DNA of 64,000 nucleotides from Arthrobacter sp. (GCA_023264815.1 JAHFUZ010000014.1:1-64000); one strand, 5' to 3'. Counted from the stretch's first letter, positions 8,538 through 18,394 are shown. Made by a program: numbers and translations. Notes: generated by a model not told the origin, from the sequence alone.

Positions 8538-10133
8538 ATTACAGAAGCACCTGTCCAGGACGAGATTTACTACGGCGGCCAGGCGTCCGTAGAGCTGCGC
8601 ACCCACACCGAGGTGACCTCTCCGGCCGCCGAGGCCCGGCTCAAACACAGGGCAGACGTGGTCCGGCACAAGGGCCGCTACGCCCTGATCAACCACAACC
8701 GGACGCCCTACCAGGCGATGGTGGAGGACCTGCTTTTCCTGCGCAACGTCTTGGCGGGTGCCGGGCTGGACTACCTGCTGGTCCGGGGCAACAACGACCG
8801 CCCGGTCATCGCACTGGACTGGAAGAACCGCAAGAAGCTGCGGGCCGCCCTGGTGGACGCCTGCCGCAACGAGCCGGTGTACTCCATGACGGTTGACGCC
8901 AAGAAGAAGTCTTCGGTGCTGGTGGCCGACGGCGAGCTTTCGCCCAACCGGCAGGCCCGGATCTTCCGTCTGTACCGTCCGCGGGTTGAGCCCGCCGGCG
9001 GCTTCGAGTTCGGTTCCTCCGCGGGCGTCCAGATCGAGCTCTGGAGCTTCGACGGCAGCCAGATCACGCTGCCCATCGAAAATTCGCTTACCCGGCGGAC
9101 CATGCTTGCCCAGGACGCGGTCCGTGGAACGGTGGAGCGCTACGGGCACACCTGGCCCACCATCGAGAACATGTTCGCGGACCACGCCAGTGACATCAGC
9201 TTCGACATTGATTTGGTGTTCTCGTGGGTGGACGGCAGCTCGCCCGAGTACATAGCGGCGCGCCGCTCCCAGCAGCAGGGTGTTGTCCTTGGCGAAGGCG
9301 ACGACCACGAGGCCCGCTTCCGGCAGATCAACGAACTCAAGTACGCCCTGCGCTCCGTGTACATGTTTGCGCCGTGGGTCCGCCGTATCTTCATCGCCAC
9401 GGACTCCCCCGCCCCTGAGTGGCTGGCGGAGCACCCGTCCGTGACCATCGTGCGCAGCGAGGAGTTCTTCGCCGACCCCTCCGTGCTGCCCACCCACAAC
9501 TCGCAGGCCGTGGAGTGCCAGCTGCACAATATTGAGGGGTTGTCCGAGCACTTCCTCTATTCGAACGATGACATGTTCTTCGGCCGGCCCGTGGGCCCGG
9601 ACATGTTCTTCACCCCGGGCGGCATCACCAAGTTCATCGAAGCGGAGACCCGGATCGGGCTGGGTGACAACGACGCCGAGCGCAGCGGGTTCGAAAACGC
9701 CGCCCGAGTGAACCGCAAACTGCTGTGGAACCGCTTCGGGCGGATCACCACCCGGCACCTTGAGCACACTGCCGCGCCGCTGCGGCGCAGCGTGGTGGCC
9801 ACCATGGAGCGCGAGTTCCCGGACGAGTTCCGCAAGACGGCGGCCAGCAGGTTCCGCGCTGCGGATAATATCTCGGTGACGAATTCCTTCTACCACTACT
9901 ACGCGCTGCTCACCGGACGCGCGGTCACGCAGACAGCTGCCAAGGTGCGCTACGTGGACACCACCATGCGGGTGGGCCTGAACTACCTGCCCAAGCTGCT
10001 GGCCAAGCGGAACATGGATTTCTTCTGCCTCAACGACGGCAGTTTCCCGGAAGTCCCCGCCGACGAACGCGCCCAGCTGGTGACCGACTTCCTGGAGAAG
10101 TACTACCCCATCAAGGCCCCCTGGGAGATCTGA
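8538..10133 (+). CDS. Stealth-family exopolysaccharide phosphotransferase
   Basis: A 531-residue Stealth protein. Such enzymes transfer sugar-1-phosphate units and build phosphodiester-linked polysaccharides. Conserved regions are in order: CR1 (DIDLVFSWVDGSSPEY, about 221), CR2 (FRQINELKYALRSVYMFAP through FLYSNDDMFFGRPV), CR3 (FGRITTRHLEHTAAPLRRS to NSFYHYYALLTG) and a CR4-like end. No ATG, GTG or TTG lies near the 5' end of the conserved frame. An ATT at 8538 has GGAG (8528-8531) six bases upstream and gives TEAPVQDEIYY at the N-terminus. The nearest alternative is a GTG at 8613 without a clear Shine-Dalgarno. The HAD phosphatase upstream is a plausible partner. Confidence 0.85.
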   Translation: MTEAPVQDEIYYGGQASVELRTHTEVTSPAAEARLKHRADVVRHKGRYALINHNRTPYQAMVEDLLFLRNVLAGAGLDYLLVRGNNDRPVIALDWKNRKKLRAALVDACRNEPVYSMTVDAKKKSSVLVADGELSPNRQARIFRLYRPRVEPAGGFEFGSSAGVQIELWSFDGSQITLPIENSLTRRTMLAQDAVRGTVERYGHTWPTIENMFADHASDISFDIDLVFSWVDGSSPEYIAARRSQQQGVVLGEGDDHEARFRQINELKYALRSVYMFAPWVRRIFIATDSPAPEWLAEHPSVTIVRSEEFFADPSVLPTHNSQAVECQLHNIEGLSEHFLYSNDDMFFGRPVGPDMFFTPGGITKFIEAETRIGLGDNDAERSGFENAARVNRKLLWNRFGRITTRHLEHTAAPLRRSVVATMEREFPDEFRKTAASRFRAADNISVTNSFYHYYALLTGRAVTQTAAKVRYVDTTMRVGLNYLPKLLAKRNMDFFCLNDGSFPEVPADERAQLVTDFLEKYYPIKAPWEI

Positions 10134-10183
10134 CCAGGGCTGCCTGACAGGCGCTACCTGACCGGCGCTGCCTGACCGACGGG

Positions 10184-11119
10184 TCAGACAGCGTACGGCA
10201 GGGACACTGGCACCTTTGTGGTGGCCCCCGCGCGTGCTTTGTCCGGGATGCTGATGCCGGCAGCGGCCAGTCGTTCGGCGGTCATGTCCGCTGTGACATG
10301 CTCACCCACCGTGGGCGTGCTGCCGAGCGGAACCACCGAGTGGACAATGGTGTGCTCGTAGACGTGGACCAGGTTGAAGGACTGCGCGCCGTCCCGTCCA
10401 CGGGTGCCGCCCACGGCCACGTTGAGGTCCTGGGTATAGCACGTGGCGGAGGCTACGGAGACGGGAATCCCGGCGAAGGTGGCAGTGGTTGAGTAGTGCA
10501 GGTGACCGCCGAGGATGGTACGGACGTCCGAATCGCGGACGACGGCGGCAAGGCTGGCTTGGTCCCGCAGCTCCACCAGGACGGCGAGGTCAAGGACCGA
10601 AGGGACCGGCGGGTGGTGGAGCGCCAGGATGGTGCCATCGGGCGCGGGAGTCTCCAGCTCGCGGGCCAGCCATTCCAGCTGCGGTGCGCTCAGCTCCCCG
10701 TGGTGGTAGCCGGGAACCGAGGTGTCCATGGTGATCACGCGCAGACCGTTGATGTAGTAGCTGTGGTCCACGGGGGCATCACTGGCGGGCTGGTCCAGCA
10801 GGCCGGTCCTGAAGTTGGCCCGGTTGTCGTGATTGCCCATCGCCCAGATAACCTTGGCACCCAGGTCCTCGCAGGCTGGATCAACGATGGCGCGCAGTTT
10901 GGCGTAGGCCTCAGGATCGCCTTGGTCGGCAAGGTCACCGGTGAAGATCACGGCCTCGGGCCGGGCACCGGAAGCCCGGACTTCATCGAAAAGCTGGATG
11001 AGCTTGGCTTCGCTGTCAACAGCGCCATAAAGGGGATCCGGGCCTCCCAACAGGTGGGGGTCGCTCAGGTGGAGAAGGAAGTGGCGTGGCCGGGGGTGTT
11101 CGGCCTCGATGTGCTTCAT
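10184..11119 (-). CDS. Metallophosphoesterase, CpdA/3',5'-cyclic-nucleotide phosphodiesterase-like
   Basis: A 311-residue calcineurin-like phosphoesterase. All metal-ligand blocks are visible: [10 protein letters not shown] (DxH), [14 protein letters not shown] (GDxxD), MGNHDNR (GNHD), ILALHHPP and ILGGHLHYS (GHxH). This order is that of the CpdA/Icc cAMP phosphodiesterase subfamily and Rv0805-like enzymes, so hydrolysis of cyclic nucleotides or other phosphodiesters in the cytosol is likely. It is preceded on the same strand by the glutathione peroxidase gene with an AT-rich 159-bp spacer, so it probably has its own promoter. Confidence 0.85.
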   Translation of the reverse strand: MKHIEAEHPRPRHFLLHLSDPHLLGGPDPLYGAVDSEAKLIQLFDEVRASGARPEAVIFTGDLADQGDPEAYAKLRAIVDPACEDLGAKVIWAMGNHDNRANFRTGLLDQPASDAPVDHSYYINGLRVITMDTSVPGYHHGELSAPQLEWLARELETPAPDGTILALHHPPVPSVLDLAVLVELRDQASLAAVVRDSDVRTILGGHLHYSTTATFAGIPVSVASATCYTQDLNVAVGGTRGRDGAQSFNLVHVYEHTIVHSVVPLGSTPTVGEHVTADMTAERLAAAGISIPDKARAGATTKVPVSLPYAV

Positions 11120-11278
11120 TGCTGCCTCTGTGGTTGGTGGGAAGCGGCGCTTCCCTTCTACCCTTCAGTAACTATTATGAAACCAGATTTTGGGGAAATT
11201 TAGAGTGAATTACCGAAGGCAAGTCGGAAAAAAGCAAAAAAATACGCAATCGAATGACCCGAAGTCACTTTGGTCCAT

Positions 11279-11767
11279 TTAATTCGCCAGGGCCTGTTCA
11301 ATGGCGTCCAGAATCTCAGCGGAGTCCGGTTCAACGGTCGGGGCGAAGCGTGCCACCACCTCTCCGTTGCGGTTCACCAGGAACTTCTCGAAGTTCCATT
11401 TCACCAGGCCCGGCAGCACGCTGGTCTTGAACTTAACCAGCTCCGCGTAGAGCGGATGCTGGTCCTTGCCGCGGACGTTGGCTTTGGTGGTCAGCGGAAA
11501 CGTCACACCGAAATTCCGCTCGCAGAACTCGGCGATCTCACTGTCGTTGCCCGGCTCCTGGCCGGCGAACTGGTTGCACGGCACACCCAGGATCTCGAAG
11601 CCCTGGTCCCGGAACTTCCCGTACAGCGTCTCGAGGGCGGCATACTGCGGAGTCAGTCCGCACTGCGACGCCACGTTGACCACCATCACCACGTTTCCCT
11701 TGAACTGGCCGAAGTCGGTCCGGGTGCCATCGTTGAGCGTCAGCGGGATGGAATGCAGGGAGGTCAC
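11279..11767 (-). CDS. Glutathione peroxidase family thiol peroxidase
   Basis: A 162-residue thioredoxin-fold peroxidase reducing hydroperoxides. The peroxidatic Cys is in NVASQCGLT near residue 38; it is Cys, not Sec. The second signature PCNQFAGQEPG and the C-terminal WNFEKFLVN complete the catalytic Cys-Gln-Trp set. Actinobacteria generally lack glutathione, so the reductant is more likely thioredoxin or a mycothiol-linked system. The length is normal for the family. Confidence 0.9.
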   Translation of the reverse strand: MTSLHSIPLTLNDGTRTDFGQFKGNVVMVVNVASQCGLTPQYAALETLYGKFRDQGFEILGVPCNQFAGQEPGNDSEIAEFCERNFGVTFPLTTKANVRGKDQHPLYAELVKFKTSVLPGLVKWNFEKFLVNRNGEVVARFAPTVEPDSAEILDAIEQALAN

Positions 11768-11846
11768 AGCGCCGTCCTTGAGGTTGGTCTTGCAGGTTAT
11801 TCGTTACCAACCGTCAAGGGTACGGGTGCAGTCTGGGAATTTTCTG

Positions 11847-13181
11847 TCAGGGCTCAGCGGACCCGGATCTCCGGGGCGTTGCGGTGACCGTGGCATCGGG
11901 GGACACCGTCGCCTCCGACGTAGTGTCTGTTGCCTGCCCGGACGCCGATGCCGTCTCCGACGGCGCCGGTGTTGTCTCAGGCGTAGCCGTCGTCTCGGGT
12001 GCAGCTGTGGTTTCGGCCGGAGCCGGGGTTGCCTCGGCCGTCGAGGCCGTCGCCGCCCACCACGCCTGCCACGACTGCCATCCCGGGAACGAGTCTGACG
12101 GTGAGGGCTCCTGGGCCCCCGTCGCCGACTCCGTCACTGATGGCGTCGGGGAGGCGGTTCCTGTCGTCGCATCCGTCCCTGATGCGGTGGGAGTTTCCGA
12201 GGCTATGGCCGTTGGGGTGGCAGAACCTGTGGCGGTTTCCGTCCCCGTTGATGAAGGGCCCGACGACGGCGCGGTGGCCGCCGGGGCGTCTGCCGGCGTC
12301 GTGGGGGGTGCTGTAGCCGGTGCCTCCGGAACATGGGGCAGTTCCTTTTCGCCGCCCACCACCGTGTGGCGGTTGTCCGCCGCCACCGGGATGGCCCAGC
12401 GTTGTGTGTCTGCCTTGTCCGAGCCCGCACCGGCATAGCTGACCATGGGAATGTCCTGCAGGTCGTCCACTTGGCGGATGGGCAGGAACGTCCAGTTGAG
12501 CGGGCTGGTGTGCTCGCCGTGGAGGATCGTCTCCAAATGCAGGTGGCAGCCTGTTGACCATCCGGTGCTGCCCACCCGTGCGATGACCTGGCCCACCTGC
12601 ACGGTATCCCCGGCCCGGACCGCGATGGCCTCGAGGTGGTTGTACGTGGTGATCAGGCCGTTGCCATGATCAATTTCCACCCGGTTGCCCCCGCCCCAGG
12701 GGTGCCAGCCGGCTGCCCTCACCACTCCGGCGTCGGCGGAATAGACCCTGCTGCCGCAGTCTGCGGCGAAATCCTGGCCGAGGTGGAAGTCCCCCACGGT
12801 TCCGGTGAGGGGGCTGATACGGAACCCGAAGGGGGAACTCGTGGTGAGTGTTTCGAGTGGCGCCATCAGCGAACCCTCAGGCGGGCGTTTCAGCTGGGCG
12901 GATGCCACATTCAGCGGAGCTTTCCCGTCCTTGGCTACTGTCCCCACGATGGTCCGGCCGAAAGGAACCAGGGCGCGGCTGTCAGTCAGGATGGCCGGCG
13001 CCAGGCCGTGGCCGGTGCCAGCAGCCTGCACTGCAGCGCTGGGTCCAAGCGGAGGAAGTACCGGTAGTCCGAGGGCAAAAGCAGCCGCGGCAAAGGCTGC
13101 ACCGGCGGCCAGTACACGCACCGCAATCAGGCAGGGGCCTGGTGACTCTCCGTCCCGGCCGGATCCCCGATGATTTCCCAC
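11847..13181 (-). CDS. Secreted or membrane-anchored M23 family metallopeptidase
   Basis: A 444-residue LytM-type endopeptidase acting on peptidoglycan cross-links. The chosen GTG at 13181 has GGGGAG about 7 bases upstream and gives a basic N-terminus followed by a hydrophobic signal segment (AVRVLAAGAAFAAAAFALGL). The zinc motifs are intact: HLGQDFA (HxxxD) and GCHLHLE (HxH). After the M23 domain comes a tail of more than 150 residues rich in Pro, Ala, Thr and Ser, probably a cell-wall-spanning linker. The frame is open to 13400, but that extension is not signal-peptide-like. The gene is divergent from the MpaB-type gene. Confidence 0.82.
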   Translation of the reverse strand: MGNHRGSGRDGESPGPCLIAVRVLAAGAAFAAAAFALGLPVLPPLGPSAAVQAAGTGHGLAPAILTDSRALVPFGRTIVGTVAKDGKAPLNVASAQLKRPPEGSLMAPLETLTTSSPFGFRISPLTGTVGDFHLGQDFAADCGSRVYSADAGVVRAAGWHPWGGGNRVEIDHGNGLITTYNHLEAIAVRAGDTVQVGQVIARVGSTGWSTGCHLHLETILHGEHTSPLNWTFLPIRQVDDLQDIPMVSYAGAGSDKADTQRWAIPVAADNRHTVVGGEKELPHVPEAPATAPPTTPADAPAATAPSSGPSSTGTETATGSATPTAIASETPTASGTDATTGTASPTPSVTESATGAQEPSPSDSFPGWQSWQAWWAATASTAEATPAPAETTAAPETTATPETTPAPSETASASGQATDTTSEATVSPDATVTATPRRSGSAEP

Positions 13182-13350
13182 TCGCTGACTCCCCGGTTGG
13201 CCCGTCAGACCCCAAATCCGGACGGACTTACCATCCCATGGGACCACAAAGCACCCGGCCTGTGAACCCCGAATCCGTCTCTTGCGCCCCATTATGCGGA
13301 TCTGCGGAGAACCGCCACCCTCAGTCGAAGCCGTGGGTAAGAATAGTGAT

Positions 13351-14268
13351 ATGCGCAACTTCCTGAGGGAATGGCAGGGCGAGCTGAAGCGCGTCTTCAC
13401 CGGAAGCGCCGATGCCCTGCCTGAGTGGGTACCCCGGCTGGCGGAAGGGGACGACGCCGGCTATCACCTGCCCGGCTCGGCCGTCTGGGCGGTGCACGGT
13501 TCCATGACGCCCATCGTGGGCGGAATCCGGGCGCTTCTGATGCAGGCACTGCACCCCGGCGCTCTGGCGGGTATCCACGAACATTCGGATTTCAAGGCGG
13601 ATCCGTTGAGCCGGCTCGCCAGGACCATCCGCTGGATCTTCACGGTCACCTATGGCTCCACAGCCGCCGCCGAGGCGGCCTCGGCCAGGATCCGCCGCCT
13701 CCACGAGCCGGTCCAAGGAAGCTACAGCGACCGGCAGGGCTCGGTCAGACACTACGCAGCCAATGATCCGGAACTGGCACGTTGGGTCCACTTGGCGTTT
13801 GTTGACGCGTTCCTCACATCACACAAGATCTGGGGCGGGCCGATCCCCGGCGGACCTGATGCCTATGTCCGCGAGTGGGCCCAGGCCGGCAGGTTGATGG
13901 GGGTGGAGGATCCCCCTCTGACCGAAGCCGCGATGAGGCTGCAGCTGGACCGCTACTACCGCAGCGGGGAACTTCTGGCGGACAGCCGGGTTGCCGAGAC
14001 TGTAGGGTTCATTCGCAACCCGCCACTGCACCCGCTCCTGCGCCCCGGTTACCGGATCGTCTTCGCCGGCGCTGTCTACAGCCTGGACCCGCACTACCGG
14101 CAGATGTTGGGACTGGAAGTTCCCCGGCTGGGTCCGATCCCGCTCCCGGTGAGGCTGGCAACAAAGGCGACTCTCGGCGTCGTACGTTTTGCCCTGGGAC
14201 GGGGTCCCGGGCCAAGCGAGCAGGCAGCACGGGCTCGGCTTCGCCGGATTGCTGAAAAACGCCGCTGA
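13351..14268 (+). CDS. Oxygenase MpaB family protein (DUF2236)
   Basis: A 305-residue protein of the DUF2236/MpaB/latex-clearing-protein superfamily, thought to be haem-dependent oxygenases. Family features are VHGSMTPIVGGIRALLMQALHPGALAGI-type sequence at about 47-76 and a VHLAFVDAFLTSH block with conserved His near 150. The frame is open from 13282, but ATG 13351 starts the conserved part; the Shine-Dalgarno there is weak, so the start is uncertain. It is followed by the terminator and tRNA-Ser on the opposite strand. Substrate unknown. Confidence 0.78.
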   Translation: MRNFLREWQGELKRVFTGSADALPEWVPRLAEGDDAGYHLPGSAVWAVHGSMTPIVGGIRALLMQALHPGALAGIHEHSDFKADPLSRLARTIRWIFTVTYGSTAAAEAASARIRRLHEPVQGSYSDRQGSVRHYAANDPELARWVHLAFVDAFLTSHKIWGGPIPGGPDAYVREWAQAGRLMGVEDPPLTEAAMRLQLDRYYRSGELLADSRVAETVGFIRNPPLHPLLRPGYRIVFAGAVYSLDPHYRQMLGLEVPRLGPIPLPVRLATKATLGVVRFALGRGPGPSEQAARARLRRIAEKRR

Positions 14269-14286
14269 ACAGGCCGGACAGCATGC

Positions 14287-14320
14287 AAAAACCCGGCCCT
14301 GACGGGGTCAGGACCGGGTT
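14287..14320 (-). terminator. Intrinsic terminator downstream of tRNA-Ser
   Basis: On the minus strand, AACCCGGTCCTGAC pairs with GTCAGGGCCGGGTT around a short loop and is followed by a T-run. It begins 5 bp after the tRNA 3' end, so it ends the tRNA transcript. Confidence 0.8.
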
Positions 14321-14325
14321 ATGGC

Positions 14326-14413
14326 TGGCGGAGAATGGGGGATTTGAACCCCCGAGGGCGTTAACCCAACACGCGTTCCAGGCGTGCGCCATAGGCCGCT
14401 AGGCGAATTCTCC
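14326..14413 (-). tRNA. tRNA-Ser (anticodon GGA)
   Basis: An 88-nt class II tRNA on the minus strand. The acceptor stem pairs GGAGAAT with ATTCTCC, the discriminator is G and CCA is encoded. The anticodon stem CACGC/GCGTG encloses loop CTGGAAC, giving anticodon GGA (serine UCC/UCU). A long variable arm (GGGTTAACGCCC) and a T-arm with GTTCAAATC are present. A terminator follows immediately. Confidence 0.95.
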
Positions 14414-14703
14414 AGCTGCTTCTGAATCAAAAGCAGATACTAGACTACCTGAACTTTTCTGCATCGCCCAATTGAGCCGAAGCTGCCCCTCCGGGGAAGC
14501 CCGTTAACGTCAAAATGGACGCCCCCAATGCGCCCATTCCCACGGAACACCGTTGAGCTGCCGGGTCCGGCCCACCAGCCAGGCCCTGCAGCTCACAACC
14601 TTGAGATTGCCCCAATCGGTGTACATATCCATGATCAGCCCTGCCTGCCGGATAAGCAATGAAATTGCCCCCAATTAACGCCGCACGTTGGCAGGATGAA
14701 GAC

Positions 14704-15030
14704 ATGACCCAACTGCACGCCCTGGTGGTTTACGTTCCGGAGACCCATTCCCAGTCGCTGCTTTCCGCGCTCGGCGACGCCGGGGCAGGCAGGATCGGCA
14801 ACTATTCGCACTGCTCGTTCGTGGTTCCCGGCACCGGCCGGTTCACTCCACTGACTGGAGCTGAACCCTTTGTCGGAGCAGTCGGGGCCGGCGAGCAGGT
14901 GGCTGAACACCGCATCGAGTGCGTTGTGGAGGAAGAGATGCTCCACGCCGTTGTGCTGGCGCTGCGCACCGCCCACCCGTATGAGGAGCCCGCGTTTATG
15001 ACGTGGCCCGTAGACGGCTGGCGGCGCTAG
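14704..15030 (+). CDS. Nif3/CutA-like small domain protein
   Basis: A 108-residue protein resembling the stand-alone version of the domain inserted in Nif3-family (YqfO) proteins, which folds like PII/CutA. It starts LHALVVYVPETHSQSLLSALGDAGAG, contains IGNYSHCSFVVPGTGRFTP with the conserved GNY and GTGxF motifs, and ends with AHPYEEPAFMTWPV (the HPYEEPA motif). These features make the family clear, but the biological role is unknown. ATG 14704 is chosen over the upstream ATG at 14659 because it begins exactly at the conserved domain. The gene lies just before the SRP RNA. Confidence 0.75.
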   Translation: MTQLHALVVYVPETHSQSLLSALGDAGAGRIGNYSHCSFVVPGTGRFTPLTGAEPFVGAVGAGEQVAEHRIECVVEEEMLHAVVLALRTAHPYEEPAFMTWPVDGWRR

Positions 15031-15097
15031 CGGCTCCTCCGGACTGTTCGCCGGCGCCGGTTCGAGGCACAGTAAAAGTTCGGGTAAAGTTGTCTGC

Positions 15098-15185
15098 GGC
15101 CCCTCATGTGGCGTCATCCTGTTGAACTCCCCCAGGACCGGAAGGTAGCAAGGGTAAACGGGCTCTGGCGGGTGCATGGGGGGTC
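15098..15185 (+). ncRNA. ffs: Small signal recognition particle RNA (4.5S-type)
   Basis: The conserved helix-8 region of bacterial SRP RNA is present: GGACCGGAAGGTAGCAAGGG with the GGAA tetraloop and the asymmetric loop that binds Ffh. The ends pair as CCCCTCATG (15100-15108) with CATGGGGGG (15175-15183). Its place just upstream of dnaX is the usual actinobacterial location. The exact ends are estimated to a few bases. Confidence 0.9.
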
Positions 15186-15241
15186 TTTACTATTCCCCCA
15201 CAGGGCGGCATTCTGTCGGCCCGGATTGGTAGGGTTTTCAC

Positions 15242-18200
15242 GTGACTGTTACAACCGCCGCCCTTTACCGCAGGTACCGTCCAGACTCCTTCGCTGACGT
15301 TATCGGGCAGGAACATGTCACGGAGCCGCTGATGACGGCCCTGCGCAAAAACCGGGTCAACCACGCCTACCTCTTTTCCGGTCCGCGCGGCTGCGGCAAG
15401 ACCACCTCCGCCCGCATCCTTGCCCGCTGCCTGAACTGCACCCAGGGCCCCACGGACACGCCCTGCGGAACCTGCCCCAGCTGCGTTGAGCTGGCCCGCG
15501 GCGGTTCAGGGTCACTTGATGTCATCGAGATCGACGCCGCCAGCCACGGCGGTGTGGATGACGCCCGCGACCTCCGTGAACGCGCAACCTACGCCCCCGT
15601 CCGTGACCGGTACAAGATCTTCATCATCGATGAGGCCCACATGGTCACGCCGGCCGGCTTCAACGCCCTCCTGAAGATCGTGGAAGAGCCGCCGGAGCAC
15701 ATCAAGTTCATCTTCGCCACCACGGAGCCGGACAAGGTCATCGGCACCATCCGCTCCCGCACGCACCACTACCCGTTCCGGCTGGTACCCCCCGAGCCGC
15801 TGATGGCCTACCTGGAACTGCTGTGCAACCAGGAAAACGTGCCGGTGGCCCCGGGTGTGCTGTCCCTGGTGGTCAGGGCCGGCGGCGGGTCCGTCCGTGA
15901 TTCCCTCTCCGTCCTGGACCAACTCATGGCAGGTGCCGGCGCCAACGGCCTTGACTACGAACTGGCGGTGGCCCTCCTCGGCTACACCCACGCGTCGCTG
16001 CTCGACGACGTCGTGGAGGCAGTTGCCGCTTCCGACGCCGCCACGGTCTTCAAGGCAGTGGACCGCGTTATTCAGACAGGCCACGATCCCCGCCGTTTCG
16101 TCGAGGACCTGCTGGAACGCTTCCGCGACCTCATCATCGTCCAGGCCATGCCCGAGAGCGCCCACGTGATCCTGCGCGGCATGCCGGCGGACCAGATTGC
16201 CAGGCTCCAGAACCAGGCCCACAACCTCGGCGCTGCTGAACTCTCGCGGGCCGCTGATGTCACCAACACCGCCCTGACCGAGATGACCGGGGCCACGTCG
16301 CCGCGGCTCCACCTGGAGCTTCTCTGTGCCCGGATCCTGCTGCCGAGTTCGGAACAGAACGAGCGCGGCATGGCTGCCCGGATCGACCGCGTGGAACGCC
16401 GGCTGAACTATGCAGGGAACGACGCCGGCGCTGCAGTCGCGGGGGCCGGTGCAGTGTCGGCCGGGCCCGTTTCAGCCAGCCCTGTCTCGCCCAGCCCCGT
16501 TGCGGAACCGGCAGCCGCCGCAGTGCAGCCGTCGGTGCCCGTTTCCTCTGCTGCTCCAGCTGCCGCGCCTTCGGACGTCACGGAGGCCCAGGGCGCCAGG
16601 ACACCGCTGACCGCTCCGCGCGTCAGCACCAACGACTGGCCGGTGGACGAGCCGTCCGTGAACCGTCCCCCCGCAGCTGCACAGCAGAGGCCTGCCGACT
16701 ACGCTCCGGCACCGGTCCCTTCGGCTCCAGCCGCCGCGGCACCACCCGCTGCAGCACCCGCCGCTGCCGGGCCGGCAGCCACCGGCGACGTCGAGGTGAT
16801 GCGCCGTGCGTGGCCCGAAGTCCTCCAGACGCTGTCCAAAATCAAGCGCAGCACCTGGGCCCTGGTGGAACCCAACGCCCAGGTGGGCGCCTTTGATGGC
16901 CAGGCCCTGACGCTGGCTTTCACCACCCCCGGCCTGGCGGGCGCCTTCGGCCGGGCCGACCACTCGGAGAACCTGCGGCAGGCGATCCACAAAACGGTGG
17001 GCATCGACTGCCAGATCACCGCCGTTGCCGGCGGCGCCAACAGCTCAGTGAGCTCTGAGCCAAACCCAAAAGCGCCCGCTAGCAGGGAAACCCCGCCCAG
17101 CTCAGCCGACGTCGCGTGGGGCCTGGCTCCAGCTGGCTCCGCCGCAGCGTCAGCTGTCGCCGTGTCGCCTGTGGAACCGCCTTCCGCCGCCACAGCGCCT
17201 GTTGCGCCGTCCGTCGAGCCGATCCCCGGGGCCGTCTCTGCCACGCCGGCCCCGGCTTCAGCCAGTGCCGCCCCGGCCGCTGCTCCCGGCGGCACCCCGG
17301 CCTCCGCTTCATTCGCTGCCCCGGCCGTGGCAGCGGTGCCCCCAACGGCCGCCGTAGCCTCCACACCGTCCGCATCCGCCGTCGCGCCCGCAGCTGAAAG
17401 CCCTGCCCGGGAGCCGCAGCCGGCCCCGCAGGACCAGCCACGTCCCGTCGAGCCGGACGCCGGCTCCTACGCCTACTCCGACGACGACTGGGGTCCCCCG
17501 CGGGACGAAGATGCTCCTCCGCTCGAGGAAGAGCCACCCATGGATTGGGATCCGTCGGCTCCGGCCGAACCACGTCGGGCACCGGCGGCGCCGGTGCCAG
17601 CAGCGGCCCCCGCCGGCAAACGGCCTGCCCGCGGCGCCTCGCAGCCGAACGAGCCGCAGGCCCCCGATGCAACTGCGGCAGCCCCGGCACAGCCCGACGC
17701 GTCCCACGACCCCTGGGGCAGGGCCGTCGAGCAGGCGCCAGGCGTCTGGGTGGTCGGCACCGAACCGAATGTTGGCAAGAACCCGGCAACGTCCGCTCCG
17801 GACGAGGCCCCGGCCGCTCCGGCACCCAGCTACGAGCCCGCAACAGCCCAGGTTCCCGCGGCAACAGCCACCAGCCAGTCGGAAGCGGACGCCAGCTGGG
17901 GTCTGCCTCCGGCACAGGCGAGCCCCACCCCGGATGCCCCCGCGGCCGAATTTGCCGCCGCAGGTCCACCGGCCCAGGCCCCAAAAATAGAGGTCCCGGA
18001 AACCGTGGCCCCGAAACGGGCCGAGGTCCGTGAATATGCCATGGCGTCGGCTGCACCGGCAGCAGCACCCCTCCAGCCCTTGCCGGCAACGTCCCCGTCC
18101 GCGGCCGAAGCCCGGCAGAGCCTCTACCAGCGGCTCTCCAACAGCCCGGAAGCTGAGGCCGGGCGCGCCAAGGCGCCAGCCCGCGTAGCAGCCGCCACCT

Positions 18201-18343
18201 ATGTCCAGGACATTCCGAGTGCGGACGACGAAACGATCGAGGAGTCGGGCGTGTTTGGGCGTGCCGCCGTCGAGCGTATTCTGGGCGGGAAGCTGATCGA
18301 GGAGCGTTCCCCGGACGGAAGCCCGGTCGTTCCCCGGTTCTAA
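15242..18343 (+). CDS. dnaX: DNA polymerase III subunits gamma and tau
   Basis: A 1033-residue clamp-loader ATPase. It starts at GTG 15242 with the standard YRRYRPDSFADVIGQEHV sequence. The Walker A loop GPRGCGKTTSARI, the four-cysteine zinc module (CLNC...CGTCPSC), Walker B IIDEAHM and the sensor segment FIFATTEPDKVIGTIRSR lie within the first 200 residues. The gamma core ends near 385. Beyond it is a very long Ala/Pro-rich region of about 600 residues with one ordered tau-like block near 520-600 (RRAWPEVLQTLSKIKRSTWA). The size is large but typical of Arthrobacter-type dnaX. recR follows in the same direction. Confidence 0.97.
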   Translation: MTVTTAALYRRYRPDSFADVIGQEHVTEPLMTALRKNRVNHAYLFSGPRGCGKTTSARILARCLNCTQGPTDTPCGTCPSCVELARGGSGSLDVIEIDAASHGGVDDARDLRERATYAPVRDRYKIFIIDEAHMVTPAGFNALLKIVEEPPEHIKFIFATTEPDKVIGTIRSRTHHYPFRLVPPEPLMAYLELLCNQENVPVAPGVLSLVVRAGGGSVRDSLSVLDQLMAGAGANGLDYELAVALLGYTHASLLDDVVEAVAASDAATVFKAVDRVIQTGHDPRRFVEDLLERFRDLIIVQAMPESAHVILRGMPADQIARLQNQAHNLGAAELSRAADVTNTALTEMTGATSPRLHLELLCARILLPSSEQNERGMAARIDRVERRLNYAGNDAGAAVAGAGAVSAGPVSASPVSPSPVAEPAAAAVQPSVPVSSAAPAAAPSDVTEAQGARTPLTAPRVSTNDWPVDEPSVNRPPAAAQQRPADYAPAPVPSAPAAAAPPAAAPAAAGPAATGDVEVMRRAWPEVLQTLSKIKRSTWALVEPNAQVGAFDGQALTLAFTTPGLAGAFGRADHSENLRQAIHKTVGIDCQITAVAGGANSSVSSEPNPKAPASRETPPSSADVAWGLAPAGSAAASAVAVSPVEPPSAATAPVAPSVEPIPGAVSATPAPASASAAPAAAPGGTPASASFAAPAVAAVPPTAAVASTPSASAVAPAAESPAREPQPAPQDQPRPVEPDAGSYAYSDDDWGPPRDEDAPPLEEEPPMDWDPSAPAEPRRAPAAPVPAAAPAGKRPARGASQPNEPQAPDATAAAPAQPDASHDPWGRAVEQAPGVWVVGTEPNVGKNPATSAPDEAPAAPAPSYEPATAQVPAATATSQSEADASWGLPPAQASPTPDAPAAEFAAAGPPAQAPKIEVPETVAPKRAEVREYAMASAAPAAAPLQPLPATSPSAAEARQSLYQRLSNSPEAEAGRAKAPARVAAATYVQDIPSADDETIEESGVFGRAAVERILGGKLIEERSPDGSPVVPRF

Positions 18344-18394
18344 CCACCCGCCGCAGTTCCACGAAATATCCAATCCAAGCCAAAAGAGGAAAAC

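Noticed and set aside
14445..14705. 86-residue minus-strand frame upstream of the Nif3-like gene
   Set aside because: No ribosome site, no recognisable domain, and it covers the promoter region of the plus-strand gene.
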